From: CBDBIG01 sp965205845 [NCBI: bacterium]
GTDB taxonomy: Bacteria > SAR324
Assembly: GCA_965205845.1 (NCBI GenBank)
Contig: CBDBIG010000005.1
Span: forward strand, 620,001 to 684,000
Direction: 5' to 3'
DNA length: 64,000 nt
The notes under the pieces are model-generated. The model worked only from the letters and a program-made list of their open reading frames with translations, was not told where the DNA came from and searched no databases. The translations under genes were made by a program, and so were the position numbers. Positions within the stretch are counted from its first letter, which is position 1; each line of letters begins with the position of its first letter. Of this stretch, positions 1 through 7,924 are shown piece after piece.

Positions 1-403
1 AAAAATAAAGCTGCTGCACAATGCCGTGGGTGCCTTTAATTACACGGCCGTAGCACAAGCACTTGGTATGTGTGTTGCCACCAACATTGATTTACAAACT
101 TTTTACGAGGTGGTTTGCAGTGGAGGCGGGATGGCCTATGGCAATTATTTTGAGCGTAAGGTGCCCAGTATAATTGCACAAGATTTTTCACCGCGCTTTC
201 AGCTGAAATTGGCTGCAAAGGATAGCAAATTGGCCAAGGATCTGCTCGATTCTGCAGGATTTGAAGCCCCACTTTTGGAGGAAGGCAGAAGGTATTTGAA
301 CGAGGCCATGGAGGCAGGTTGGGGAGAAGAGGATGCCTCGGTGGTGACACGGTTGGTGGAAAAGGAGCTGGGCGAATCCATTTTGCAAAAACCCTCGCGT
401 TGA
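1..403 (+). CDS. 3-hydroxyisobutyrate dehydrogenase-type NAD(P)-dependent oxidoreductase, C-terminal part
   Basis: The gene is cut by the window edge: the frame is open from base 2, and the visible part reads KIKLLHNAVGAFNYTAVAQA onward, so no start codon is present. The segment matches the all-helical C-terminal domain of the beta-hydroxyacid dehydrogenase family (3-hydroxyisobutyrate, tartronate semialdehyde and glyoxylate/succinic semialdehyde reductases). It begins at the conserved K-N helix that carries the catalytic lysine (K-x-x-x-N, here K-L-L-H-N). It ends with the family-typical helix GWGEEDASVVTRLVEKELGE. The Rossmann NAD(P) domain must lie upstream of the window. The substrate cannot be told from this half. 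It stops at TGA 401-403. Confidence 0.8.
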   Translation, partial: KIKLLHNAVGAFNYTAVAQALGMCVATNIDLQTFYEVVCSGGGMAYGNYFERKVPSIIAQDFSPRFQLKLAAKDSKLAKDLLDSAGFEAPLLEEGRRYLNEAMEAGWGEEDASVVTRLVEKELGESILQKPSR

Positions 404-470
404 ATTCCTTCACAAGAAAATGCGGCGCATGTTTTGGCATGGCTGTGTCCTTCCCAAATGGGACAATAAT

Positions 471-567
471 CCCCCAAACAACACCCTTGTACAAAGGCCT
501 TTCTTGGTAGTTGCCTCAATCCCCCAAACAACACCCTTGTACAAAGGCCTTTCTTGGTAGTTGCCTC
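471..567. repeat. 50-bp direct repeat, two copies
   Basis: The segment beginning CCCCCAAACAACACCC at 471 is repeated exactly 50 bases later at 521, and both copies end in TTGCCTC. It lies just downstream of the dehydrogenase gene in non-coding sequence. No gene end or promoter was recognised in the unit. Confidence 0.9.
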
Positions 568-692
568 CTGAAAAGGAAGTGCGTCATGGCAAAAATTTTG
601 GTGCCATAAAAACACGGCACAACCAAATATGCAACACACCAGTCTTAGTGCACAAGCTGCCCCAAGCGAGTACCCACTTGTCGCATTGGCGG

Positions 693-1075
693 TTTGTTTT
701 ACCACCCACCTTGAAGGCAAGCACATGAGCGGACATCATCCTACCTGAGGAAGCGTTGCGTGCTTTGCGTTTGGGCGAAGCGAGCACCGCTTGTTTTACC
801 ACCCACCTTGAAGGCAAGCACATGAGCGGACATCATCCTACCTGAGGAAGCGTTGCGTGCTTTGCGTTTGGGCGAAGCGAGCACCGCTTGTTTTACCACC
901 CACCTTGAAGGCAAGCACATGAGCGGACATCATCCTACCTGAGGAAGCGTTGCGTGCTTTGCGTTTGGGCGAAGCGAGCACCGCTTGTTTTACCACCCAC
1001 CTTGAAGGCAAGCACATGAGCGGACATCATCCTACCGAGGAAGCGTTGCGTGCTTTGCGTTTGGGCGAAGCGAGC
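693..1075 (+). repeat. 97-bp tandem array made of the cofG start region (about 3.9 copies)
   Basis: The motif TTTTACCACCCACCTTGAAG recurs at a constant 97-base spacing (ACCACCCACC at 701, 798, 895 and 992). The unit contains the upstream region, the ATG and the first 20 or so codons of cofG. The first three copies read ATGAGCGGACATCATCCTACC followed directly by TGA, giving a seven-residue peptide MSGHHPT. The last copy lacks the two bases TG at this point and therefore reads through into the full cofG frame at 1016. The array is thus a set of aborted copies of a gene start in front of the functional one. Confidence 0.93.
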
Positions 1076-2221
1076 ACGACGCAGGCGGCCGCATTAATGG
1101 CGCTAAGGGGCAAACGTCTCAAGGCACTGATGCACGCGGCCCAATCCGTGCGTCAGCAAGGTTTTGGTGCGGTGGCCACCTATTCGCGCAAGGTGTTTAT
1201 CCCCCTAACCACGTATTGCCGAGACGATTGCGGCTATTGTACTTTTAAACGCGACCCAGGCCAAGCTGGGGCGGGCTATTTGTCGCCCCAGCAAGTCTTG
1301 CAGATTGCCACCCAAGGTAAGGCGCTGGGTTGCAAAGAGGCACTGTTTAGTTTGGGCGACAAACCCGAACTGCGTTTTGCCAAGGTACGTCAAGAACTAA
1401 GGGACTTGGGTTACTGCCGCACTCACGACTATCTGGTGGAGATATGTCAAATGGTATGGGAAAAAACGGGGCTGGCGCCGCATCCTAACCCAGGGGTAAT
1501 GAGCCAAAAAGACATGGCCTTGCTTAAGCCTTTTAGCCCAAGCATGGGGATGATGCTCGAGAACCTTTCACCACGAATGTGCAAAACAGGCATGCCTCAC
1601 GCCCACGCTCCTGATAAAGTTCCGGGTGCAAGGCTGGCGATGCTGCGCTTTGCGGGACGCTTACACGTGCCTTTTACCACAGGCATTTTGGTGGGCATTG
1701 GTGAAACCCCCGAAGAACGCGTACAAGCACTGCTTGCCATTGCCCAACATCAGCTGCGTTGGGGCAACATTCAAGAGGTAATTGTTCAAAATTTTCGGGC
1801 CAAAGCAGGGATTCCCATGGCAACACACCCCCATTGCAATACCGAAGAATTGTTGGCTGTGATTGCCGTGGCGCGTTTACTACTAGGTCCCAACATGAGC
1901 ATTCAAGCACCGCCCAATTTAACACCGCCCGCGCAACGCCATTTGTTGTTGCGTGCTGGTGCCAACGATTGGGGTGGGGTTTCGCCCTTAACCCCCGATC
2001 ATATCAACCCTGAAGCCCCTTGGCCCCACCTACAAAATTTGGCTACCACCACCCAGGCGGCGGGTTGTCGTTTGCGCGAACGGTTGACAGTGTACCCAAA
2101 ATACCTGCTCACAAAGGGCTGGGTGGATGAGGCATTACGCAAAAAACTCTGCACCATGGTCGATGCCCAAGGCTTGGTGCCCATAAACGGTGATCAACGC
2201 ATTTCCCCATCCGTAAACTAA
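1016..2221 (+). CDS. cofG: 7,8-didemethyl-8-hydroxy-5-deazariboflavin synthase subunit CofG (radical SAM)
   Basis: CofG works with CofH to build the deazaflavin chromophore (Fo) of coenzyme F420 from 5-amino-6-ribitylaminouracil and tyrosine. The 401-residue protein shows the radical SAM cysteines C-x3-C-x2-C in TYCRDDCGYC near residues 68-75 and the CofG hallmark ALFSLGDKPE about 40 residues later, followed by PHPNPG and TTGILVGIGE. ATG 1016 is chosen because homology starts there and because an earlier in-frame start at 950 lies inside the upstream 97-bp repeat copy. A modest AAGG lies about 10 bases upstream. No cofH, cofC, cofD or cofE is seen in the window. The neighbour murD follows 61 bases later in the same direction. 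Confidence 0.92.
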   Translation: MSGHHPTEEALRALRLGEASTTQAAALMALRGKRLKALMHAAQSVRQQGFGAVATYSRKVFIPLTTYCRDDCGYCTFKRDPGQAGAGYLSPQQVLQIATQGKALGCKEALFSLGDKPELRFAKVRQELRDLGYCRTHDYLVEICQMVWEKTGLAPHPNPGVMSQKDMALLKPFSPSMGMMLENLSPRMCKTGMPHAHAPDKVPGARLAMLRFAGRLHVPFTTGILVGIGETPEERVQALLAIAQHQLRWGNIQEVIVQNFRAKAGIPMATHPHCNTEELLAVIAVARLLLGPNMSIQAPPNLTPPAQRHLLLRAGANDWGGVSPLTPDHINPEAPWPHLQNLATTTQAAGCRLRERLTVYPKYLLTKGWVDEALRKKLCTMVDAQGLVPINGDQRISPSVN

Positions 2222-2282
2222 ACGCTTATAACCACCCCCCAAACCCCCATTGAACGTGCGTGATGAGCGCGGTTAAAACCGA

Positions 2283-3938
2283 ATGCCTCTGCCCTTTTAC
2301 ACAAAGGGAGCGCAATCATTCCTATCCATGGACATCGTACACAACGTTTATGCCAAAAAAACCATGTTTGCCGTCGATCTAAAAATGTTGGGGCAAGGCC
2401 CTTTTGGCCTGGTGGGTTGCGGTGTGGAAGGGATGGAGACCTTGCATTTTTTGCTAACCGCTGGGGGCATCAAGGGCGATAGCGGGTACATTCACCTGTT
2501 TGAGCAGCACGGATTTAGGACCAACAATCCCAAGCACAAAGCGTTGCTTGCCCAAATCCCCCTCACGTTTCAGCATATGCAAGGGGATTGGCGTGCCTTG
2601 GCTCAATGCCGTACCATTGTGCGTAGCCCAGGGGTACATCCGCATCACCCTGCCCTGCAGCAAGCGCAGCAAACAGGTTCCGTGCTTACCAGTGCCATTG
2701 AATGGTTTTTACGCCTTACCCCAAGCCATGTGATTGGCGTTACGGGTTCTTTGGGCAAAGGCACCACCGTGAATTTAATTTGCACGGCACTAAAGGCTGC
2801 TCGACGGCGCTGCCGCATGGCAGGCAACATTGGCTTAAACCCCCTTGCCTTGTTGCCCGCACAACAAGCAGGAGACGTTACCGCCCTCGAACTCTCCAGC
2901 TTTCAGTTAATCGGTTTGGGCAAGGAAAAACCCGCAATATTGCCGCACACGGCCGTGCTGTTACGGGTTCATCCCGAGCATTTGGATTGGCATGAGCACT
3001 TGGAAGAATACCTTGAGGCCAAAGGTCAATTGCTAGCTTTGGGGTCCGTAGGTGACGGGGCAAAAGACGGCGGGATACACCATAATCAGCCGAACTGCCC
3101 GTCGGATCAGCGGGTGATCTATTGTCTCAACTCCGAGTACAACACGGCTATTTTAGCCTCGCGTCAACGGAGCCCCAACCATCCCGAGGTCCTCGGATTT
3201 TTTCGGGGCACCGTCCCCAAAAATTGCGTCCTCAAGCAAGGCATCCACTGTAGCCAACATCAAGTGGAGCGCGTGTATTTAGATGGAAGTGTGCAAGTGT
3301 TGTTTGCATCGGATGCTTTGCGGATGGCAGGACCATTTAACATGGAAAATGCCAGTGCGGCATGGTTGGCGGTGGAGCCGCTGATCACCCCTTTGGGCTC
3401 GAAGGCGCTACAAGCAGCATTGCAGGCCATTCAAAACTTTCGCGGGCTGCCGCACCATTTAGAGCATGTAAAAACACGCTTCGCGTCCCAAAGGGGGGAG
3501 TGGGATTACTATAATGATTCTTTTTCTACCAGACCCCAAGCCGCCATTGGGGCCTTGGAAACCTTTGCGCGTCCTGTGGTGATGCTATTGGGGGGTTCGG
3601 ATAAAGGCGTCACTTTTTTTGCCCTAGCCAAAGCCCTTTGCCAGCATAAGTCCTTGGCAGGTGTTGTGCTGATTGGAGCTACCGCCCATAAAATTGAACA
3701 AGCCTTGCACCATGCTGCGCAAGTTTTGGGTTGTGCCCTACCCGCCATAAAGCGTGCAGGCAGCCTTAAACAAGCCATTGCCGCAGCGGAGCACATCTTG
3801 CCTTGTGGTGGTGCCATTGTGCTCAGTCCCGCCTGCGCCAGTTTTGATATGTTTGCCAACTACAAAACGCGTGGTGATACCTTTTGTGCGCTGGTAAGGG
3901 AACGTGCTGCCACACCCACTACACCCGCACATGCCTAG
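2283..3938 (+). CDS. murD: UDP-N-acetylmuramoyl-L-alanine--D-glutamate ligase MurD
   Basis: MurD adds D-glutamate to UDP-MurNAc-L-Ala in the cytoplasm, an ATP-dependent step of peptidoglycan precursor synthesis. Visible are the N-terminal Rossmann-like segment FGLVGCGVEG, the Mur-ligase P-loop GVTGSLGKGTT, the ELSSFQL motif and the D-Glu ligase C-terminal signatures LGGSDKG and LSPACASFDMFANYKTRG. At 551 residues it is about 100 longer than usual. Homology begins around residue 37, so ATG 2328 or 2364 could be the true start; neither has a clearly spaced ribosome binding site. It is isolated from any division and cell wall cluster. The end overlaps the converging PilZ gene by four bases. Confidence 0.9.
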   Translation: MPLPFYTKGAQSFLSMDIVHNVYAKKTMFAVDLKMLGQGPFGLVGCGVEGMETLHFLLTAGGIKGDSGYIHLFEQHGFRTNNPKHKALLAQIPLTFQHMQGDWRALAQCRTIVRSPGVHPHHPALQQAQQTGSVLTSAIEWFLRLTPSHVIGVTGSLGKGTTVNLICTALKAARRRCRMAGNIGLNPLALLPAQQAGDVTALELSSFQLIGLGKEKPAILPHTAVLLRVHPEHLDWHEHLEEYLEAKGQLLALGSVGDGAKDGGIHHNQPNCPSDQRVIYCLNSEYNTAILASRQRSPNHPEVLGFFRGTVPKNCVLKQGIHCSQHQVERVYLDGSVQVLFASDALRMAGPFNMENASAAWLAVEPLITPLGSKALQAALQAIQNFRGLPHHLEHVKTRFASQRGEWDYYNDSFSTRPQAAIGALETFARPVVMLLGGSDKGVTFFALAKALCQHKSLAGVVLIGATAHKIEQALHHAAQVLGCALPAIKRAGSLKQAIAAAEHILPCGGAIVLSPACASFDMFANYKTRGDTFCALVRERAATPTTPAHA

Positions 3939-4387
3939 AGCACGGGGGCGTTTTGTGCGCGCATCCTCATCTCATACGCCAATGCTTTTACTTGATCGCC
4001 GCTCACGTTAGGGCCAAAGCACCCATGTACGTGATAGTGATATTGTAAATCGTCGGCCTTATCGACTTCCATCACGCAATCTAATACCTCTACCTCAAGG
4101 GCTATCAGGTTCATGGCGCTGAGGACCAACTTGCTGCCCTTGGCAAAATAGGAACTAGACAAAAATGATACCCCTTTTGAGGAAAGGTCAACCACCTCGT
4201 ATTCTTGAGGAAGGGGTTGAATAAACACGCGTTTTGAGATTGCATGGTTCTGCCCTGGTTTGGTGTACTGTTTGGGGTGTTGCCCTGTTTCATCTTGTTG
4301 TGTGGTTTGATGAAGTACTTTTTTAAGGGATCGGTCGCGCTCCTTCCAAGAAAGCTCACCGCCGTTTGGCGTATCATCTTCTTTCAT
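3935..4387 (-). CDS. PilZ-domain protein (predicted c-di-GMP binding)
   Basis: This is a 150-residue soluble protein. The C-terminal 100 residues fit the PilZ fold: a VVDLSSKGVSFLSS segment matching the D/N-x-S-x-x-G core, then FAKGSKLVLS, a hydrophobic strand LEVEVLDC, and YHVHGCFG. The usual R-x3-R arginine motif in front of the DxSxxG is weak; only SKRVFIQPLPQEY is present, so nucleotide binding is uncertain. The first 50 residues are charged and probably disordered. A ribosome binding site AAGGCG lies about 9 bases before the ATG. PilZ proteins often couple c-di-GMP to flagellar or surface functions, and flagellar genes lie 10 kb away. The 3' end overlaps murD tail to tail. Confidence 0.72.
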   Translation of the reverse strand: MKEDDTPNGGELSWKERDRSLKKVLHQTTQQDETGQHPKQYTKPGQNHAISKRVFIQPLPQEYEVVDLSSKGVSFLSSSYFAKGSKLVLSAMNLIALEVEVLDCVMEVDKADDLQYHYHVHGCFGPNVSGDQVKALAYEMRMRAQNAPVL

Positions 4388-5201
4388 TACAAAATCGCCT
4401 TATGTTTTTGTAAAAAACCCTATTCACAAGCAAGACTCCAAGCAACGTCATCCAATACCTTAACAGCCACCCGCCCATTGTACGCCAACTTATTATACAA
4501 GATAAAGAGGGTCATGCTTTTATGTCCGCTTGACACGTGCTATTTTGCCCCCATAAACCCAACATAGGCATCAATGCGGTTGTGCCCGGACACTTGCTTT
4601 GCCACGGGTCAAAATTTAATGGTTTTTTGTGGTTTTTCAACGGTTTACGGGAAGTGTGTTTGCGCCAAAAGGGTGGTGGCACGTGTCCCGCCCAAAAAAC
4701 GGTGTAATGCGGGTTTGCGCGTTTTCGTTCACATGGAATGCCACTTCTCACAAGGCCTTGTTCGAGGGAATTCGAGGGAATTCGAAAGCGTTCGAACCCC
4801 CTAACATCAAGCCTTAGCGGGTTTTACACAAAAAATGCCATTCGTCTGACTTGCGCTGGGCAAACACCCCCGTGATGATTTTGGAGGGGGGTTTATGCCC
4901 CGCAAAAGGTCGGAGTTCGGCACTCTAACATGGAACTGAACATGGAACTCAATTTTTCGCCCTTTTCATGGATCAAACCCTTGTTTTGAAAATACTTTTT
5001 CGCGATTGGCCTAAAAATAAAAAATAATCTAGCTTGGAACTCCTTTTTTTCTAAACCGCCCTGGGTTGCACGTAAATCACGGGCACAACCTGTTCTATTT
5101 CGTCATCATTCCTTAGCGAATGGGTGTCGTGCCAGCACTCCTCTCTTGCCCCGCTTTTGCAATGCCTTTTTTTAAAGCAACCCGTATTTAAGGAGCAGCA
5201 G
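4388..5201. other. gene-poor stretch between PilZ gene and prophage remnant
   Basis: No ORF here has family features or a credible ribosome binding site. A short imperfect repeat TTCGAGGGAA occurs twice near 4758-4780. The segment around 4970-5050 is AT-rich, and from about 5100 the sequence resembles the following prophage-like block. Confidence 0.5.
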
Positions 5202-5405
5202 ATGGAACATCTCAGCGCGAACGACCTTGTGTGCTTTGATTGCCCCCTAGATTTTTGCCTTGAGGAGGCAGCCCTCCCAAAGGGAACCCAGCCACCCGGT
5301 GGTTGCCCCGCCATGGCTGAAAAGGGAGAAATCGCAGCCTCCCATAAAGCCTACTGCGGGGCCAACAAAGCCAGGCTTGCGGCACGCGAGAAAGCATGTT
5401 TATAA
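5202..5405 (+). CDS. small cysteine-rich protein, probably phage-derived
   Basis: This is a 67-residue ORF with a strong ribosome binding site: AAGGAG sits about 8 bases before ATG 5202. It begins MEHLSANDLVCFDCPLDFC and has five cysteines, four of them in the first 45 residues (two C-x2-C or C-x3-C type pairs), so a small zinc-binding fold is possible. No family was recognised. It opens the block of phage-like ORFs that runs to 10 kb, all on the plus strand, so an early phage gene is the likeliest origin. Confidence 0.5.
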   Translation: MEHLSANDLVCFDCPLDFCLEEAALPKGTQPPGGCPAMAEKGEIAASHKAYCGANKARLAAREKACL

Positions 5406-5445
5406 AGCAACCCACTTTGCAAGTTGAAAGGGCCGTGAAAACCCC

Positions 5446-5560
5446 ATGCAACAATGGTACAGCGCACAAGAATTGGCAGACATTGCCAATGCACTAAGAT
5501 AGCAATGACGCAGTTAAGTTTGTTCGAGGGTGGCATGGGCCGCCAGCACGAAGGGAATGA
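5446..5560 (+). pseudogene. frameshifted short HTH-like phage ORF
   Basis: ATG 5446 reads MQQWYSAQELADIANALR and then hits TAG at 5500. Moving one base back, the adjoining frame continues DSNDAVKFVRGWHGPPARRE to TGA 5558. The W-Y-S-A-x-E-L-A start resembles the N-terminal DNA-binding segment of Mu-type transposases, and joining the frames gives a coherent small protein. It is therefore read as a gene broken by one lost base. The relation to MuA is an inference from a short motif. Confidence 0.4.
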
Positions 5561-5589
5561 CACTTTGCATTAAAGGAGGTTTTTAAAGG

Positions 5590-6399
5590 ATGCGTGAAGC
5601 GGTTGCACAAAATAAGGGGGCACAAAATGGGGATGTTGCTGTGCTGCCCATAGGCTATAACCAAGCCCTTGAGGGGGTAGCAAGGGGGGATTGGACACCC
5701 ACTGAAATGCGGGTATGGGCTGCTGTGATGGGATGCACAGAGCATGGACGTTCCCATGCCCTTTTTACCAACAAGACTTTGGGCGCGATGATTAAGCGGA
5801 GCCCTGGTTGGGTTGGGCAGGTAGTAAAGCGCATGGCCAAACGCAACATGCTTTGGCTAAGCCGTGGTCATTGCAAGCGTGGTGAGTATTGCTTGCGCCC
5901 TACAGATTGTTCGCTGTGGGAGGAACGCGAACCGGTGGTAAGAAAAAAAGCAGCCCCGAAACCCCGAGGCGAACAGCGGTCAGCAAAAGGACAGCAGCCA
6001 GCAATACCCCCAAGTAAGCCCGCCAAGAAGACGCAGCAGCACATGATAGAGGATATCCGAGAATCAGCCTTCGTGCTGTTTTATTTTGGCAACGCTGATC
6101 CCCCACGCAAAGAAGATGGGCAAGCCAAAGCGCATGCCCTGGCGTTGGGGTTGCCATTGCTAAAAAAATACCAAGACTACCCACGCAAAGAAGGCAGGCT
6201 TATGGCACGCAAGGCATTTGACACCAAATTGAATTGGTTTAAGGCACAAGACAAAAAGCGCGTAAAGCAAGGCAAACATAAAATGTACACCCTTAAGAAC
6301 GTGTTGGAAATATTGGAGCAAGGTGTATTCGATGCTGGGCTGTATGACAGAGAGTTGAATTATGTCAAGCACCCTGCAACCTTTTTTAAATCAATTTGA
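5590..6399 (+). CDS. phage-type replication or winged-helix protein
   Basis: This 269-residue protein has a very good ribosome binding site (AAAGGAGG about 10 bases before the ATG). The N-terminal third, including GDWTPTEMRVWAAVMGCTEH and the following IKRSPGWVGQVVKRMAKRNM, looks like the winged-helix domain of phage replication proteins (lambda O or replisome organiser type). A lysine- and proline-rich linker at about 115-155 leads to a basic C-terminal domain with FDTKLNWFKAQDKKRVKQGK. In Mu-like and lambdoid phages such proteins bind origin DNA or regulate early functions. It is intact, unlike most neighbours. Its 3' end overlaps the next ORF by 38 bases in another frame. Exact family membership is unproven. 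Confidence 0.55.
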   Translation: MREAVAQNKGAQNGDVAVLPIGYNQALEGVARGDWTPTEMRVWAAVMGCTEHGRSHALFTNKTLGAMIKRSPGWVGQVVKRMAKRNMLWLSRGHCKRGEYCLRPTDCSLWEEREPVVRKKAAPKPRGEQRSAKGQQPAIPPSKPAKKTQQHMIEDIRESAFVLFYFGNADPPRKEDGQAKAHALALGLPLLKKYQDYPRKEGRLMARKAFDTKLNWFKAQDKKRVKQGKHKMYTLKNVLEILEQGVFDAGLYDRELNYVKHPATFFKSI

Positions 6400-6946
6400 C
6401 CCACGAGATGTTGAAGATAAAAAGGCGGTGATGCATGCAGACAGGGTTGACCCTGCACTTTGTGACGGGCGATTTGATGCGGTGTTTGCACAAAGTTACG
6501 CAGCCAGCCCCATTACCAAGGCCACCGCCCAGCCAGCAGCGTAGTTTTTTACGCGCCAGCCGAGCAAGTCAAGCCCATCAAGCCCTGCAACGGGTACACC
6601 TTGAGTGCAAACCTTGGCCAAGACGTGCTCAACCGCTACGATGCAAAAAACCCCCCCTTCTACCTCGACTTAGCCCTACCACGGGCACGAAAAAGACTAT
6701 GGCAAGGTTTTTTTGTTGAGCGAAGACTTTGAAAGTCTCGCAACGGTTAAAGGGCAAGGCAAGTTTCTACTGAGCATCACTAACAAAGGGGGCGACAAGG
6801 AGGCGATGCTCCGCTCCCCACAAATGGCAATCCAAGTTGCGGGGGTTTGCATCAAAAGCGCGGGCGAAGTCTTTGCTGTGGCTCCAAACCACCCCCAAAG
6901 CATCCGGATAAAAAAAGCGACCCTTGCGCATGAGGTGGCGCTATGA
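6362..6946 (+). pseudogene. phage gene broken by frameshifts
   Basis: The first frame (ATG 6362) gives 60 residues ending at TAG 6542. The neighbouring frame continues with VVFYAPAEQVKPIKPCNGYT and then PPFYLDLAL. A third frame picks up PYHGHEKDYGKVFLLSEDFE and ends with IRIKKATLAHEVAL at TGA 6944. The three pieces join into one plausible soluble protein of about 190 residues, which suggests two indels. The last piece lacks its own ATG (only TTG at 6713) and its stop overlaps the next ATG by four bases, so the original gene was the upstream partner of a translationally coupled pair. No function was recognised. Confidence 0.45.
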
Positions 6947-7050
6947 GTTTTTTGCAAACGCTTTGCGACGCCGTAGTGAGCGGATTTGGGTTTTTTATGG
7001 GTGGGTTCGCTGCCTACGGCATGTTGGAAATGTGCGAGGAGGGCCCATGA
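6943..7050 (+). CDS. small single-span membrane protein
   Basis: This 35-residue ORF begins MSFLQTLCDAVVSGFGFFMG, with one predicted membrane helix over residues 3-29 and an acidic tail. Its ATG overlaps the upstream stop codon (ATGA at 6943-6946), and its own TGA overlaps the next ATG in the same way (7047-7050). Such chained ATGA overlaps indicate a translationally coupled phage operon. Function unknown. Confidence 0.5.
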   Translation: MSFLQTLCDAVVSGFGFFMGGFAAYGMLEMCEEGP

Positions 7051-7166
7051 AAACCAAATCCTATGCACCCAACGAGCAAGCCTACCGCAATAAAAAATAC
7101 GCGGCCCTGCACGCCCAATCGAGCAAAATGGGCTTTCGGCGATGCCCAATACCGCGGGCTGGGTAA
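7047..7166 (+). CDS. small basic phage protein
   Basis: This 39-residue ORF begins MKTKSYAPNEQAYRNKKYAA, coupled to the preceding ORF by an ATGA overlap. It is rich in K, R and Y with no membrane segment. It overlaps the start of the repeat-bearing HTH gene by 25 bases. No family recognised. It may be the true N-terminus of a longer protein whose frame was lost, since the following sequence continues without a gap. Confidence 0.4.
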   Translation: MKTKSYAPNEQAYRNKKYAALHAQSSKMGFRRCPIPRAG

Positions 7167-7792
7167 GCCACAAAGCCCATGCCACAGCCCTTGCCACAGC
7201 CCTTGCCACAGCGCCACAGCCTTTGCCACAAAACGCCACAGTGCCACAGCCTTTGCCACAAAACGCCACAGCGCCACATGTGGCAGCCACAAAGCCCATG
7301 CCACAGCCTTTGCCACAAAACGCTACAGCCAGTAAACATAAGGGTTTGCGGGCAGGCGCACCTGCCACAAAACAACCGCCTATGCCACAGCCCTTGCCAC
7401 AAAACGCCACAGCGCCACAGCCCTTGCCACAAAACAACCGCCCATGCCACAGCCTTTGCCACAAAACGCCACAGCGCCACAGCCCTTGCCACAAAACAAC
7501 CGCCCATGCCACAGCCTTTGCCACAAAACGCCACAGCGCCACAGGCGACCCGCGTTTTGTAATGCGTAGCGTGGTCCATTGGCTGCGCAACCTAGCCCAA
7601 GTGCAAGGAACATGGGAGGCGGTTGCCATAAAGTTAGGAATAGAGCGCGCAGAGATTAGCCGCTATGTGAACGAGGCCGAGGGGCGCCGATCGAAACGAG
7701 GGGCCAGCGCAGATACCCGCAAAAAACTGGAGGCACTTTACACACACAGCACACACAAAAGCCTTCAAGCCCGCCAACAGAGTGTGCACTAG
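7142..7792 (+). CDS. HTH DNA-binding protein with expanded Pro/Gln/Ala repeat
   Basis: The 216-residue frame has two parts. Residues about 12-138 are low-complexity, built from PQPLPQNATA-like units that shift phase partway to HSLCHK and ATAFATK versions of the same DNA. Residues 140-216 form a compact domain beginning MRSVVHWLRNLAQVQGTWEA and continuing KLGIERAEISRYVNEAEG, which resembles a Cro/CI-type helix-turn-helix. An internal ATG at 7562 could produce the HTH domain alone. The position among phage genes fits a phage regulator. The phase changes within the repeat show that the array has gained or lost units that are not multiples of three. Confidence 0.5.
   Translation: MPNTAGWVSHKAHATALATALATAPQPLPQNATVPQPLPQNATAPHVAATKPMPQPLPQNATASKHKGLRAGAPATKQPPMPQPLPQNATAPQPLPQNNRPCHSLCHKTPQRHSPCHKTTAHATAFATKRHSATGDPRFVMRSVVHWLRNLAQVQGTWEAVAIKLGIERAEISRYVNEAEGRRSKRGASADTRKKLEALYTHSTHKSLQARQQSVH
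7175..7545 (+). repeat. GCCACA-based minisatellite (about 30-bp higher-order unit)
   Basis: The array is built from CCACAGCC(C/T)TTGCCACAAAACG and CCACAGCG blocks. The repeated block CCACAGCCTTTGCCACAAAA and its variants recur about ten times, interrupted by a unique stretch near 7322-7378. All six frames lack stops over most of the array, which explains the long overlapping ORFs seen on both strands. Confidence 0.9.
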
Positions 7793-7924
7793 CGTAGCAT
7801 TTTTTATGTCCCATTCCTCGGGTAGACTGGTTTTCATAAACCTAAGAACCTTATCCATGCAAAGAGGAGCTTGACCGATGCCAACCCTGATTTATCCTCC
7901 CCTAGACAAAAAAAGGAGGGTGTA

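Noticed and set aside
462-567. Transposon terminal repeats from the 50-bp direct repeat
   Set aside because: The repeats are adjacent and direct, with no transposase and no inverted ends.
4750-4830. tRNA-like GTTCGAA segment
   Set aside because: No acceptor or anticodon stems can be formed around it; the GTTCGAAC arises from a short TTCGA-rich repeat.
6697-7629. Minus-strand cysteine- and glycine-rich repeat protein opposite the GCCACA array
   Set aside because: It is a shadow of the low-complexity array, which lacks stops in nearly all frames; its ends lie antisense to phage genes.
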